Shown here: positions 11,940 through 22,730 of the stretch, piece after piece
Layout: each line of letters starts with the position of its first letter
How positions within the stretch are numbered: position 1 is the first letter of the stretch
Assembly (NCBI GenBank): GCA_963691655.1
Contig: OY829326.1
Span: forward strand, 98,263,235-98,327,234
Length of the DNA stretch: 64,000 bases
Reading direction: 5' to 3'
Source: Toxonevra muliebris
Taxonomy: Eukaryota; Arthropoda; Insecta; Diptera; Pallopteridae
The notes under the pieces: generated by a model
Seen by the model: only the letters and a program-made list of their open reading frames with translations
What the model was told of the DNA's origin: nothing
Database searches by the model: none
Position numbers and translations under genes: made by a program

Positions 11940-13150
11940 TTTTTTGTACTTTTTCAGGAATTCCCCCCATCAAGGCCTTTATGGTGCTTTCATTAATGTT
12001 TTTGGGAGCTGCAGTCCACTTAATTTTAAATTCCCTTAAGTCCTTTGATACACCTTTCCTCTGCTTGAGTTTCCACTTAATTAGAGCCCAATAACGTTCC
12101 ACTAGCTTAAGTTTTTGGCAGTTTGATGGATTTGCCTCTCAAGGTAAAATATTAATATTTTTGCTGGTGTACCACTCCATTTTTTCCGTAGTGGCATGAC
12201 GCCAGATCAGGCCAAAATAAGTTGGATACTTGCTGCCTCTAACGCTGCTGTATATGGCCTGCCACATGAGAAATTTCTTAGGGAACTTGGATTTTTTGAT
12301 GGTTTTGTTTTTTGAGGGTTTTCTGGCACATTCTGGCTAATATTCTATGTAAAAGTCGTTGCCTGGAAGCTGCGAAAAGTCCTCCAATACATATGTTTCG
12401 TCATCCCTGATGCTATATTGAAATTTTTCTACAAAGTTTGCCTGCATTACGACGACCTCGATAGCCTAGTGGATAGTGCACTAGACTTTCATCTGGGAGG
12501 TTCGGGTTCGATTCCCGTCTTCGTCTGGTGGTTAATTTTCATTACTTTCTTATATTCACTATCAATATGAAGTGTATGAGAATTATAAGATAGTGTACAA
12601 GTACACACATTGGTTGGTAATGGCAAAACCACCAAGCCGATAAAAAATTGCCACACCGCCGTTCGGAATCGGCGTTAAACTGTAGGTCCAACTATGTGGT
12701 ATCACAATGGGCCATTCAGGCCTAAGTGTGTCTCTCGACAGCCACTCCAACCTAACCTTGCCTGCATTTTTTATTTTGTTATATTTCTTGCGTCAATGTG
12801 TCATTCCGATCTGGGACTTTCTGAACTTTGTACGATTTAAGGCAACTGCATTTTTGAGCTACTTTTCTGCCCGAAGTCTTTGGATTTTTATGAAAAATGT
12901 CCTTTACACGATTAGCGGTGTGTAGATCTCCCGATTCACATTTCCTGCCAGATCCAACCTTTCAATCAATGTTTAAATTGTCGTTAAAGTTTTTCAAAAC
13001 CCGACTAACAGTTTGACGGGAAAATTTAACAATTTTGAGAATTTTTAAGTGACTCCATTTCGGATTTTCTTGAAAAACTTTCACAATGATTTTTCGAATT
13101 TTAGCTTGTTTATTTTTAGCAAACACTCTTGTGGAAATTTAAATAATTTA
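11940..13150 (-). pseudogene. Tc1/mariner transposase relic split by a SINE
   Basis: Read on the minus strand, the segment right of the SINE encodes linker and DNA-binding parts (SGRKCESGDLHTANRVKDIF, then GRKVAQKCSCLKSYKVQK). The left segment encodes the catalytic part, beginning DDETYVLEDFSQLPGNDF near 12,400. It continues with FPKKFLMWQAIYSSVRGSKY and ends with NCQKLKLVERYWALIKWKLK and TIKALMGGIPEKVQ near 11,960. This order is that of an IS630-Tc1-mariner DDE transposase. Stops interrupt it, and the region carrying the second catalytic Asp is missing. A SINE sits at 12,449-12,757 inside the coding part. A related, better preserved copy lies at 28,924-29,902. Confidence 0.75.
12449..12757 (+). 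mobile_element. tRNA-Glu-derived SINE, single head, LINE-like tail
   Basis: The element begins with a tRNA-like head. It has an A box TAGCCTAGTGG at about 12,471, a CTAGACTTTCAT anticodon-arm region like tRNA-Glu, and a perfect B box GGTTCGATTCC at 12,505-12,515. A body containing GTTCGGAATCGGCGTTAAAC follows near 12,661. The tail reads GGCCTAAGTGTGTC...CCAACCTAACC, resembling the 3' end of the LINE relic at 25,335-25,387. Target duplications TTGCCTGCATT flank it at 12,438-12,448 and 12,758-12,768. It interrupts a mariner transposase relic and is thus younger than it. Confidence 0.85.
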
Positions 13151-15045
13151 TTTTGATTTCACAAGCTCAAACTTTGTGGAATAGAACACAGCATTATCTA
13201 GTGGCACTCGAGATACGAAAACGAAAAAGGAAATGGGGTTGGATCGGCACACTTTTTACGCAGGTATCGTGATGGAATTTCAAGGGTTGTCATTAACTAG
13301 AATCTTTAACGAAATCGGAATCACAAAAGTCTTACGGTATTGATACTAAATATGAGAAATTCTAATGCTGAAAGACAATGCAATAATAAGTTGGGATGTT
13401 TCCAAATTCGAAGAGGCCAATCATATATTGCTTCTGACATTAGTTCCAGAAAAAAATACATAAAATATCATGGAGAATAATTTGAAGAGCAATAAAGCCA
13501 AATATACAAATCTATACTTTTGATTCCTAGAAATTTTCAGCATGATCCTTTTACAGAAATATATTTGATTCGTGCTAAAATCTGCTGGACTTAAGTCTGC
13601 AATTTGCAGAAAGTAGGCCTTATAGTCCCATAGACTGATATTTGTCAATTTATCAACCGTGGTCAGTCAATTCCGCGTAACTACCGGGTTTAAAATCACC
13701 GTCTACACTTCGTATCAAATGAATGCCAATTCATATTGTAAACAGCAAACGCCACTGCCCAAAAACTAGACCAACAAAATACTACTTGGTATTTATAAGT
13801 TTATTCTACATTCCCCAAGTAAATGTGCTATGTACATACTACATGGCGTAAATGGTGAATCGAGAAAAAAAATCATACTTTCCCACATACACACGTATCT
13901 CAGCCATTCCAAATATGACACAAACAAAGGAAACAAGAAGAATAAAAATGAAGAAGAAGAAAAACGTAAATATGTAAGCAAGAAGAAATTTTATATCTGC
14001 CTATCATGGAAAACTCAGCCAATGTCAGCTTGACTTGTCTCCATTGATGGCTGTGTGACGATGTTGACAGGAAGCAGGCAGGCAACATAAAATAGATGAG
14101 CAAAAAAGAAGAAGAAAAAAAAAAGAATCTCACAACAACAAAGATAAATACAAGCAGCAACGATTCAGTCACGTACAAAATCCAAACAAAAATTTTGTAC
14201 TAAAGTTGGTGCCGTTGGTGCAAATTTTTCTATAGAGATTTTCAGTATTTTGTACTTTAAGATAGATGGTGGTGAAGCAATTGGGGGAAGTTTATTTGTG
14301 ATTGGGGGTAGAATGAGTAGGCGGTGGTATATGCTGAATGATTTTGCTTTTGGGGACTATTGCATGACTGTTGCAAAATATATACTTCATAAGTACATAC
14401 ATACATAGAAGTACAAAATATTCTTTTAGCAAATATTTTTTGTGTTATTTGTAATCCTCCTCCTCCACACACACATACACACACACACATACACACACAC
14501 ACATATATATATATATAAAGCAGTTTATTTCGACAGCTTATCTACCTTCTGATGTTCATAAAAATATTCAACATCACCCTAAGAGAGTATTTGCACAACA
14601 TACAGCTATCCATCCTTCCATCTATCTATCTAGCCATCGATACTTTTACTACTGCCACCCATTATGGCTATCCGTCAGGCAGTTCGTTAGGCAGGCAGGC
14701 AGGCAGACATTCTTTCGTTCGGCCGTTTGTTCGTTGGTTCATTCAATCGCTCAAGCAGCCAAGCAGCAAACCAGCCCAACGATGAGGAACATGAAGACTT
14801 ATTTCACCCCCCTATTACTTCTCCTTCTACCTCTTCAAACATTAAACAGCGACCCATGCGGAATCGTAATCTGGTATTAGATTACTGATCCATGTCAAAT
14901 CTTTGGCTTAGGTTTTACGTTCTTTGCATTTTTTTTTTATTATTATTGTTGTTATTGCTGCTGTAACTGTTGTTGTTGCTGTATTGATGTTACTGTTACC
15001 ATATTTGTTGTTGTTCTTTTTTTATATTTTTCTTCCATGTACATA
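13151..15045. other. Intergenic, microsatellite-bearing sequence
   Basis: No gene is supported. An AC/AT dinucleotide block lies at 14,465-14,517, an AGGC tract at about 14,690-14,710, and TTG/TTA-rich sequence at 14,935-15,010. Purine-rich AAGAAG tracts at 13,930-13,990 and 14,100-14,125 create spurious open frames on both strands. Confidence 0.5.
14465..14517. repeat. AC/AT dinucleotide microsatellite
   Basis: Runs of ACACAC interrupted by single T residues pass directly into ATATAT. Confidence 0.85.
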
Positions 15046-15681
15046 CAGTATGTAACAAAATTGAGCAAATGAAGGGATATTTTTGGGTCATGAAAAAAGC
15101 CAAAAATGGATCAATAAAAGTGGAAACAAATTTTTGAAATCAGATAACTCCTTCAGGTTCCAAAAGGGTCTTTAAAGTACTGAAATTTCGAAAACAAATT
15201 ATGATTTTTCAAAATTTTTTGGCCAAAATTTTTTTAAATTCCACAGCTTTTTTATTTCTCCTTGAGTGTACAATTATAATGCAAAAATTGGATAATTTTT
15301 ATTGATGCCACAAGTGGTTCAAAGTTCAGAAGTTTCGACCATAATTCATACTTTTCATACAATTTTTGCTGAATTTTTTAAAACTTACAAACTTTGTACA
15401 TCTTGATGCACCAATAAATATTATCCGAAAAATTATTTTTGCATTATATTTGTACACTCAAGGAGAAATAAAAAAGCTGTGGAATTTGAAAAAAAAAATT
15501 TGAAAAATTATAATTTATTGTCCCGAAGGAGTTTTCTGATTTCAAAAATTTTATTCCACTTTTGTTCATCTGGATCTGAAGAAACTTTACTATGCTATTA
15601 CATTTTAATTGGAGGCCATTTTTGGGCTATTTTTTATATCCCAAAAATGTCCCTTCATTTGCTCAATTTTGTTACATACTG
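15046..15681. mobile_element. Long-TIR hairpin element with TA target duplication
   Basis: The left part starts CAGTATGTAACAAAATTGAG and the right part ends with its inverted copy at 15,681. Similarity between the two arms continues inward for roughly 200 bp each, for example CCTTGAGTGTACAATTATAA against TTTGTACACTCAAGGAGAAA. TA dinucleotides at 15,044-15,045 and 15,682-15,683 are the apparent target duplication. The unpaired centre is about 100-150 bp and non-coding. The TA duplication points to Tc1/mariner transposase as the mover (inference). A diverged arm-like fragment occurs at about 61,200-61,300. Confidence 0.8.
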
Positions 15682-17267
15682 TATATACTTTTGAAGCTTT
15701 ATATCACTGCATATTTTGATTGATACGACAAGAGAGTCGAAACTGAAGTTGCTGTTGCTTTTGGTTTTGCTGTTGTTACTTGTATATAATATTAGTGCTG
15801 TTGCTGTTGCAATCACAAAACGGTGTCGCAAACGATTTCAAGTGTAGCTGATTCCATTTCAAATCTTTTCCACGTCACAAAATTCAACAACAGGAAGAGG
15901 TTGTGAAAAAAGGAGGTAAGCGCGCTGAGGGCGATGGTGAATACATAAATGCAGAGAATTTATGAACGGAATGAATGTGAATGCTTGGTTGACTTAGCTG
16001 GCTGGCTGGCTGACTGACTGACTGGTTGGATGGTTCGTTTGTTGACTATCTGTATAGATGATTTTGGTCCTTTCGTTGCTGCTGTTTATTTACTTATGTA
16101 TAAAAGATTCATAAGAAGTTTATCTCTTAAAAACAAAAAGGATAAATATGAAAATGATATTTTTCAAAATTAATACTCGTGCTTACTTATGATATTTTTG
16201 ATTTTAAAATAAGCTTTTCCATGATGTGCTGGGCTGGATCATTTGTTCTCACATCTTTTTTGAATTGTTTTTTATAGGTAGAGCAATAAAGAAGTAATGA
16301 ACTTGGCGGCAGTAGTCACTTTCATTCTCACCCTATATTAGTCAATATAAATGTAATAGATTTTATTTCGTTTTGCAATCAAATAATTGTAAATAAAATT
16401 TCTTCAACTTTTAATGCTTAAAATTCAAAACTTATCTCATGTTCTCTCTATAACTACCATACTTTAGTAACATTATTAATAATTTCGCCACAAGCAGCAA
16501 AAACAGCAGCAGCAATGACAACACCCAACAACTACAGCATCATTCAACAACATTTCAATACCAATCTGACAAATACCTTTAGCCTCAGCGAGGTGTTAAA
16601 TCGTAATGACATGATATCACAGAGTAAAATTTTGCAGACACACACATAACACAATCTTCAAAAGCAAGTCAACTTGCTTGCCAAAAGCACCTGAATACAT
16701 GAAGCTATGTATATTTGTGTGTGTGAGTATGTATATATTTGTGTATTAAGAAAGACGACCATCATATTACAAAATTATGGTGATAATAATTTCAGTTAAC
16801 GTCTGAATGCGTAATTTTGCAAATGTAATTTTTATTTTAATAAATAATCATTGAACAGAGATAGAACGTTTGATTTAGACAGAGAGAGAAAGAGATAAAG
16901 AGTGTGTGTGTGTGTGTGTGTGTGTGTAAAAGATGATATCATTAAATTTGTAGATGATGATAATAATAAAACGAACAAAATTGCTTGAACATATTGAAGA
17001 TGTAATAAAATTATTTATTTGAGCATCTTTAAGCATCTATGCTTGCCATAAGACTAGAGTCATTACAAATTTTCTATAGTTTACCTATTGTAAGTAGATA
17101 GTATCAAAGAAATCTGTCAAGGAAATATTATTTTAATAAACATTTCAATAACATGAGGAAACTTAAATGCAGAGAGCTTCTTTCAGTGGATAACTTTCTT
17201 AATTGAAGAAATGATTTTATTTAAAAATGTACGATTTAAGAATCACTAAGAAAACTTTACAACTATA
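15682..17267. other. Intergenic sequence with GT microsatellite
   Basis: No gene is supported. A GGCT/GACT tract lies at about 15,998-16,030 and a clean GT run at about 16,903-16,927. CAA/CAG-rich sequence occurs near 16,490-16,560. Confidence 0.5.
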
Positions 17268-18563
17268 AGGGAATGTAGTCTAGGTTGCAACACTTTTCGA
17301 CTTTTACCCATAACTTCCGTTGTAGGTCGAATTTCGCGTTATGTCGTATATGGTTGGTAAGATTTCGCAAAATGCAATGCTTTTGCTGAGCATTAGAAAA
17401 TTATTAAACCACAGTTATGGACATTAAAAAAAGGTCGGAACATGAAATCTAATAGCGTTTTCTTTTCTCGATAAAATGTTACATTTTTTCTGCACCGTGC
17501 GAAGGTTGTCAAATTTCGTGTTCTTTTCTGAAAAAGAGGCAGCCTTTTCAGAGAGTATTGTGTTCTTTTCTAAAAAATGTTGCCTTCTGAGCGGGGAAAA
17601 ATGTAACACTTTTGCACTCGAGTAAATGACGGGGTAAGAATTTATTTATTTTATTTATTTATTTATTTGATCGCTTCATAGTGCAAAAATATGTAAATCT
17701 TATAGTAGTACTACTAGTACACTTGATTCAATTACAAACAAGTCATTTATAATAATATTCTAGATTTTATATAAACTAAATTTGAATTTAAAAGATGAAA
17801 AACAAAAAAAGAAATGTGTCCTGCAAATTAGTGGATTCTGACAGGGTATCATTTTTATGTTTTTTTCTTGCAGGGATGAGGGCAACATTAAAAAATTGTT
17901 GCCATGGCACGATGCAAAAAAAATGCAACAATTTGTTAACAAAAGAAAACGCTATAAGTCGGAACACCGTAGAAAATCAATGAGATATGGAGGAAAAAAT
18001 CCTGCAAATGAAAGAAAACGGTTTAAATACACTTGAAAATGGGGAAAAGAAACCTGAAATTGAAATAAAAAGCCCTCTGTGTGAATTTTTAAACAAAATT
18101 TAATTTTTTATTTTATCATATAAAAACTTTATTCCGAATAACAATTATGGCAGATAAAAGAGTTTACCCTCATATTGGAGCAGTTCCAATCGATTCAAAA
18201 ACAAAACAGTGCTCCGACCTTGACAACACACGCCATTTGTGGTCTGCGTGATGCGAACACCAACTAACGCTCCAAATTTTTAAATTACACTTCTACGAAC
18301 AATTTTAGTTAACTTACTTTGTGGTTTGGATGTTGTTTTATGCACTTTTTTTGGTACAGTGAATTAGTTTTCATTCGATATTTTAACACTCGGTTTCGTG
18401 AAACGTGTATACCGTTTGCATTTTGAACTCTAAGTGATATAAAAGGTTTACTGTCAACGCGACAAACATTTTTGCACACAGGCATAGATGACGCTAATGT
18501 GAAGAAACGGGAAAAACGCAGTGTTTCGACCTAGACTGTGTTCCAACCTAGACGGCATTCCTC
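17268..18563. mobile_element. Non-autonomous inverted-repeat element
   Basis: The left end has AGGGAATGTAGTCTAGGTTG followed by CAACACTTTTCGAC. The right end has GTGTTTCGACCTAGACTGTG then CCAACCTAGACGGCATTCCT, so the outer blocks are diverged inverted copies sharing GTCTAGGTTG and the GAATG end. TA lies outside both ends, consistent with a TA target duplication. The 1.3 kb interior is non-coding. It contains a TTTA tract (17,638-17,670) and repeated blocks with GTGTTCTTTTCT and ATGTTACA/GCAACA. The age is considerable, judging from the arm mismatches. Confidence 0.6.
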
Positions 18564-19640
18564 TATATAGGTCACAATGTGTCACAGTTCTACTGATAAT
18601 CAAACTAAATACAATTTTCAATTTAGCATTCGACTTTTAAAAGACAAAATATTAAATTGAAAATCGGCTTTTATTGGGTTATTAGTAAGACTGTTAGTGT
18701 CTGTCACACTGAAGGCAATTGTAACTTATCCACTCTAATAGAGTTTTTAAGAAATTCAAGTAGCTCTCAAATCCATTTTCCAGATCCTGAGGTTCTTATG
18801 ATTAAAACTACTTGTTACTTTTATATCTGACTAGCTTGGCATTGTACGCCCCTGGCAAAGTTTGGGCAATACAAAAATTTTTCCAACAAAAAACCTTCTT
18901 AAAGGAATTTCCTATATAAACGTTCCAACCTCCGTTCTAAATCTATTATTTATCATTCATTTTATTGTCCCATTTCGACTTACTCAATAGCACTAAATCT
19001 CTTCTCAGTTAGTGGAATCAACTTCCCATTTTAACATACAAACCTTCATTACCTTTCTTGCTGTAGCTCCCTAATAACCACTAGCATACAACTTTCACAA
19101 ACTATCTATGTCTTGGAAGATATGATTTCTCAAAAAAATTTTTATGCAAACATTTCCTTTCTATAGGAGGTGTCACGCCCACTTTGTTTAACCAACTCCC
19201 TTTTTTCTTATAGCTTCCCACTGGCAGCAAAAGTTCTCGTGCCAACTATAAAATATTAACCACAAATAATTTAGGGAATACACCGTATTAAAAATCAGGG
19301 TTGCAAAGAAAATGTCATACTTACTAACTCAAGTCTACCCATATTTTAGCCACAGAATTGACAAATTGGCCATTGACAAATCACATCATTAGATATCCAA
19401 TAATGAAAACTTAAGTTGTGTGGAAAGTGTCTCGCACTCTTTCGCAATCTCTTCCATGTTTTCCTTGTAGTATGGTTTTGTCAACTAACATCCTCGTACC
19501 AAATCTCAGTACTTTGCTGTAAATGATTATGGAGATATACCGAAAAATGCATTTGAGTAGCATGGAAAGTGTCACGCCCACTTGTTCACAAATGACCAAG
19601 CCCAACCGCCCAACCAATTCCGCTAATATCCCGCTTTCAC
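18564..19640. repeat. Unidentified interspersed repeat sequence
   Basis: The stretch has no coding signature. A motif GTGTCACGCCCACTT occurs twice (near 19,169 and 19,569), each after an AGGAG/GGAAA run, which indicates an internal repeat. A segment starting GACTAGCTTGGCATTGTACG near 18,830 looks like an insect interspersed repeat, but I cannot name it. Confidence 0.35.
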
Positions 19641-20484
19641 ACACAAAATTTAATTGTTGCATCGTTTCAAGTATTACTAGGAGATGGTGCTGGTCAGTAG
19701 GGCTAATTATAAACCCTGCAAAGACCATTATAGTTCCGTTTACTAGGAAAAGATTAGACCCGCGCTGAAAAGCGATATCACTAGCTGGAAGGTTATTGTA
19801 CAAAAGCAAGAGGCTTAGTATTAGATAGTAAACTCACATGGAAATCGCATGTTGAGTCAGTAACAAATAAAGCCACTCGCCTTCTAATGGTATGCAGAAG
19901 GTTAGCAGGGCAAACTTTGGGATGTAAACTAACTGTACTGCGCTGGATGTACACAATGATGGTAAGGCCAATCGTTACATATGGAGCATTAGCGTGGACA
20001 AAGAGAACTCAACTAAAAACAGCGAAAACGTACTTGTCCGACTGCTGCATTGGAGTTACTATTGGAGCTCACTCCATTACACCTCGTGATAGAGGGTGCC
20101 TCCAAGGGAGCAATAGTAAGAGCAACGGCGAAAGACAACTGTCCTCAAGATAGAATGGACAAACAGTATAGTTTTGAGAAACTCTTTGTTTCAAAACTTA
20201 GTAGTAAGAACGAATGGGAGGGTGTAGAATATAGCTACACCCTCAAAGAATACACGATTAAGTGGTATGCAGATGAGTCACGAACAGAGGAGTATTTGTG
20301 CCAAGAATCACACACTCTGAGCCGATAGGGAAGTATCCTAGCATTTTTCAAGTTGAAATTCACGCAATCAATATATCTCTGCAATTCAACCTGGACAGGA
20401 ACTACAAACGGCAAGATATCGCATGTCATGTCGGACAGCCTAGCAGCCATTCGAGTATTATGCTCCTTTGAAATCATTTGGTTT

Positions 20485-20498
20485 AAACTGGTGTGGGA
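20485..20498. repeat. Left target-site duplication of composite SINE
   Basis: AAACTGGTGTGGGA occurs here and again at 20,944-20,957, exactly bordering the SINE. It is part of the host LINE coding sequence (K-L-V-W). Confidence 0.9.
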
Positions 20499-20943
20499 GA
20501 CGACCTCGATAGTCTAGTGGATAGTGCACTAGACTTTCATCCAGAAGGTTGCGGGTTCGATTCCCGTCTTGGTCTGGTGGTTAATTCTCATAAACTTCTT
20601 ATATTCACTATCGATATGAAGTGGATGAGAATTATAAGAATGTGTACAAGTACACACCTTGGTTGGTAATGGCAAGACCACCGAGCTGATAAAAAAATGC
20701 CACATAGCCGTTCGGAATCGGCGTTAAACTGTAGGTCCTACCATCGCCACTGTGGTCTAGTGGAAGAGTGCCAGACTCTTGTTTCTGGAGACCCGAGTTC
20801 GATTCTCGGCTTGGGTATGTTTCTTATCTATCTTTCTTTCTCCCTTCCTTTCTTTCTTTCTTGGGGCTTTGGTACAAAAGATCTTATAGGTCGCAGTGCC
20901 TGACTTTCGAGTCGTCCTTCCTTCAAATAATAATAATAATAAA
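20499..20943 (+). mobile_element. Composite SINE with two tRNA-like heads
   Basis: Head 1 (20,499-20,575) has A box TAGTCTAGTGG (20,510-20,520) and a perfect B box GGTTCGATTCC (20,554-20,564). Its CTTTCATCCAGAAGG arm resembles tRNA-Glu(TTC). A body with TTGGTTGGTAATGGC and GTTCGGAATCGGCGTTAAAC follows. Head 2 (about 20,745-20,818) has A box TGGTCTAGTGG (20,753-20,763) and B-like AGTTCGATTCT (20,796-20,806). After a CTTT-rich spacer the tail reads GTACAAAAGATCTTATAGG, then an AAT repeat. A 14-bp target duplication borders it. The tail matches the 3' end of the LINE it is inserted in. Confidence 0.9.
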
Positions 20944-20957
20944 AAACTGGTGTGGGA
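20944..20957. repeat. Right target-site duplication of composite SINE
   Basis: Perfect second copy of AAACTGGTGTGGGA (first copy 20,485-20,498), from which the interrupted LINE frame continues. Confidence 0.9.
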
Positions 20958-21560
20958 CTGTTTGAGCAAGCTCAATAAACTGGGCAAGGACAATAAAGTC
21001 GCTCTATGTTGGGTCCCTGGACACTTAGGAAAAGAGGGTAATGAACATGCAGACGAGCTTGAATGAACCCTTCTGTGGAATAGGAGATAGCTTAATAAAG
21101 GAATTACTCAGGCAGCAAGAGAGGAACAAGAGGCAAGAACTCTTTACCAATCTCCCGGGACTGAGGCAATCTAAAGCGCTACTAGGTAACTATAATAAGA
21201 GTAGATATGCATTCTGCATTGGCCTCAACAAAAACAGTTTGCGCATATTAGCTGATATTTTGACTGGGCACAGCGGGCTCAGAGAGCACCTTTGTAAAAT
21301 AGGGGTTGAGGAAAGCTCAATATGTAGGTTTTGTAATGAGGAAGATAAATCATCAGAACATACGTTAGCTCAGTGTGTAGCACTGATCCACAAAAGAATG
21401 AAAGGTCTGGGTATGTATCAAGTGCCCAGTACAGAACTAGAATCCATAGATCTAGGCGCAATACTCAAATTCTTGAGGGAGACTGGACTGGATAGAGAAG
21501 AGGGACGTACAAAAGACGTTATAGGTCGCTGTACAACGACAGAAACCTCTCTAATACAAT

Positions 21561-22730
21561 ACAACACAATATTATACGTCGTTTCAACAATTTATATAAA
21601 AATCACATGGAAAAAAGCACTATCAGTTTTTCCCAAATTTTCGGTGTATTTTCCAACAATTACGAAAACAACAAAAGAAAAATCGGTCCAGCCGTTCTCA
21701 AGGGATGATCTTTTATACATGCTGTTGAGAATATCGCTTTCCATGCTCTATTATTTACTAATTGAATTACTTAATTCCTCTCTTTCTTTGTTCATATTTA
21801 CTTTAACTAACTGTATATATATACTTATAATTTTATATACTTATTATATATTTTTATTTTGGATATGAACTGTACTCTAAAATCTTTTTCTAGTTAGTCG
21901 CTTAAAACTATTTGTAACATAACTACATTAAATATATTTCATTGGATTATTAAAACTAAACTTTTCTTTGAGATTTTGAAATAAAAGGCAAAAGGTAACA
22001 ATTCGACCAATGATTAGCAAGGTCTGTTTTAGGTACAAACAAAATTTATTAGACTAGATTAGTAAACATGATAAGCTTCAAGGAGTCATTAATAAGCAGT
22101 TACAGAGTAGATTCAAGGCCCTTCCATAACCTTGAGTAATATGCATGGGAACAGACAGCTCCTAGTATCTTCTTTTATTCTTTAACTATGGAAGTGAATT
22201 TTTTTGACAAAGACTGTGACGTGGCTGTAAATTTTACCTTTTAATTTTACTAAAAAATCTTAGTAAAAAAAGGTTTTTTGATCATTTTTTGTTCTTTGAA
22301 AACAAGCTACTACATTTTTAACAAAACAAAAAACCAACCCCTTGCCCCTTTTGCAACACGACCTCACCTACCAACATCCTTCACTTCCTCTCATCATGCC
22401 ACCACCTCGACAACGCAAGAATGCAAATATGCAACAATGAACCGCTAACACTAATTTCCACACCAAACTTCAACAACATCCAAAACTTTATAAAATTTTT
22501 AAAAATATCCGACTTATACAACCATATATAAAAATAAATTTCATAATAACTATAATCATATACATGCACACTATATATAAACATAAGTAAATGAAATATA
22601 CGTGCCACTAACCTAGTTCTAAGTTAAGCTTAAGGCCTCAGCAGCCATAGCTCAATCCGCATTAGCTTTAAATTTAAATTTATAGTTAATTGTTAATAAA
22701 TAAATAAATAAAAATAAAAAAAATGTAAAG
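21561..22730. repeat. AT-rich repeat tail region
   Basis: The sequence after the LINE 3' end carries CGGTCCAGCCGTTCTCAAGG near 21,686, a motif common in insect interspersed repeats. It ends in an AAATAAATAAATAAA-type A-rich tail at about 22,695-22,725. This looks like the 3' end of a further retroelement, but no coding block remains to name it. Confidence 0.4.

Larger units (their letters stand above)
19640..21560 (+). mobile_element. RNase H LINE relic (5' truncated), split by a SINE
   Basis: Coding similarity begins with the reverse-transcriptase end (GLIINPAKTIIVPFTRKR, near 19,700-19,760), then the thumb (RWMYTMMVRPIVTYGALAW, near 19,945-20,000). RNase H fragments SIFQVEIHAI (near 20,340) and SDSLAAIRVL (near 20,430) follow. 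After the nested SINE the frame resumes with KLVWDCLSKLNKLG and CWVPGHLGKEGNEHADEL (20,950-21,062). A long open stretch from about 21,041 carries LTGHSGLREHL and C-R-F-C-N-E-E...E-H-T...C (21,255-21,375), the C-terminal zinc-like motif. The 3' terminus has GTACAAAAGACGTTATAGG at 21,508-21,526. Several frame breaks make it inactive. The RNase H and C-terminal motif suggest the I/LOA group. Confidence 0.8.

Noticed and set aside
20499..20818. Possible functional tRNA genes (tRNA-Glu-like and a second).
   Set aside because: Acceptor stems do not pair properly, both heads are joined to SINE body and tail, and copies recur in the window with target duplications.
21041..21868. A 275-codon open frame as a host gene.
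   Set aside because: Its first half is the C-terminal part of a LINE ORF (L-T-G-H and the C-x2-C motif), and the rest is AT-rich hydrophobic read-through beyond the LINE 3' end.
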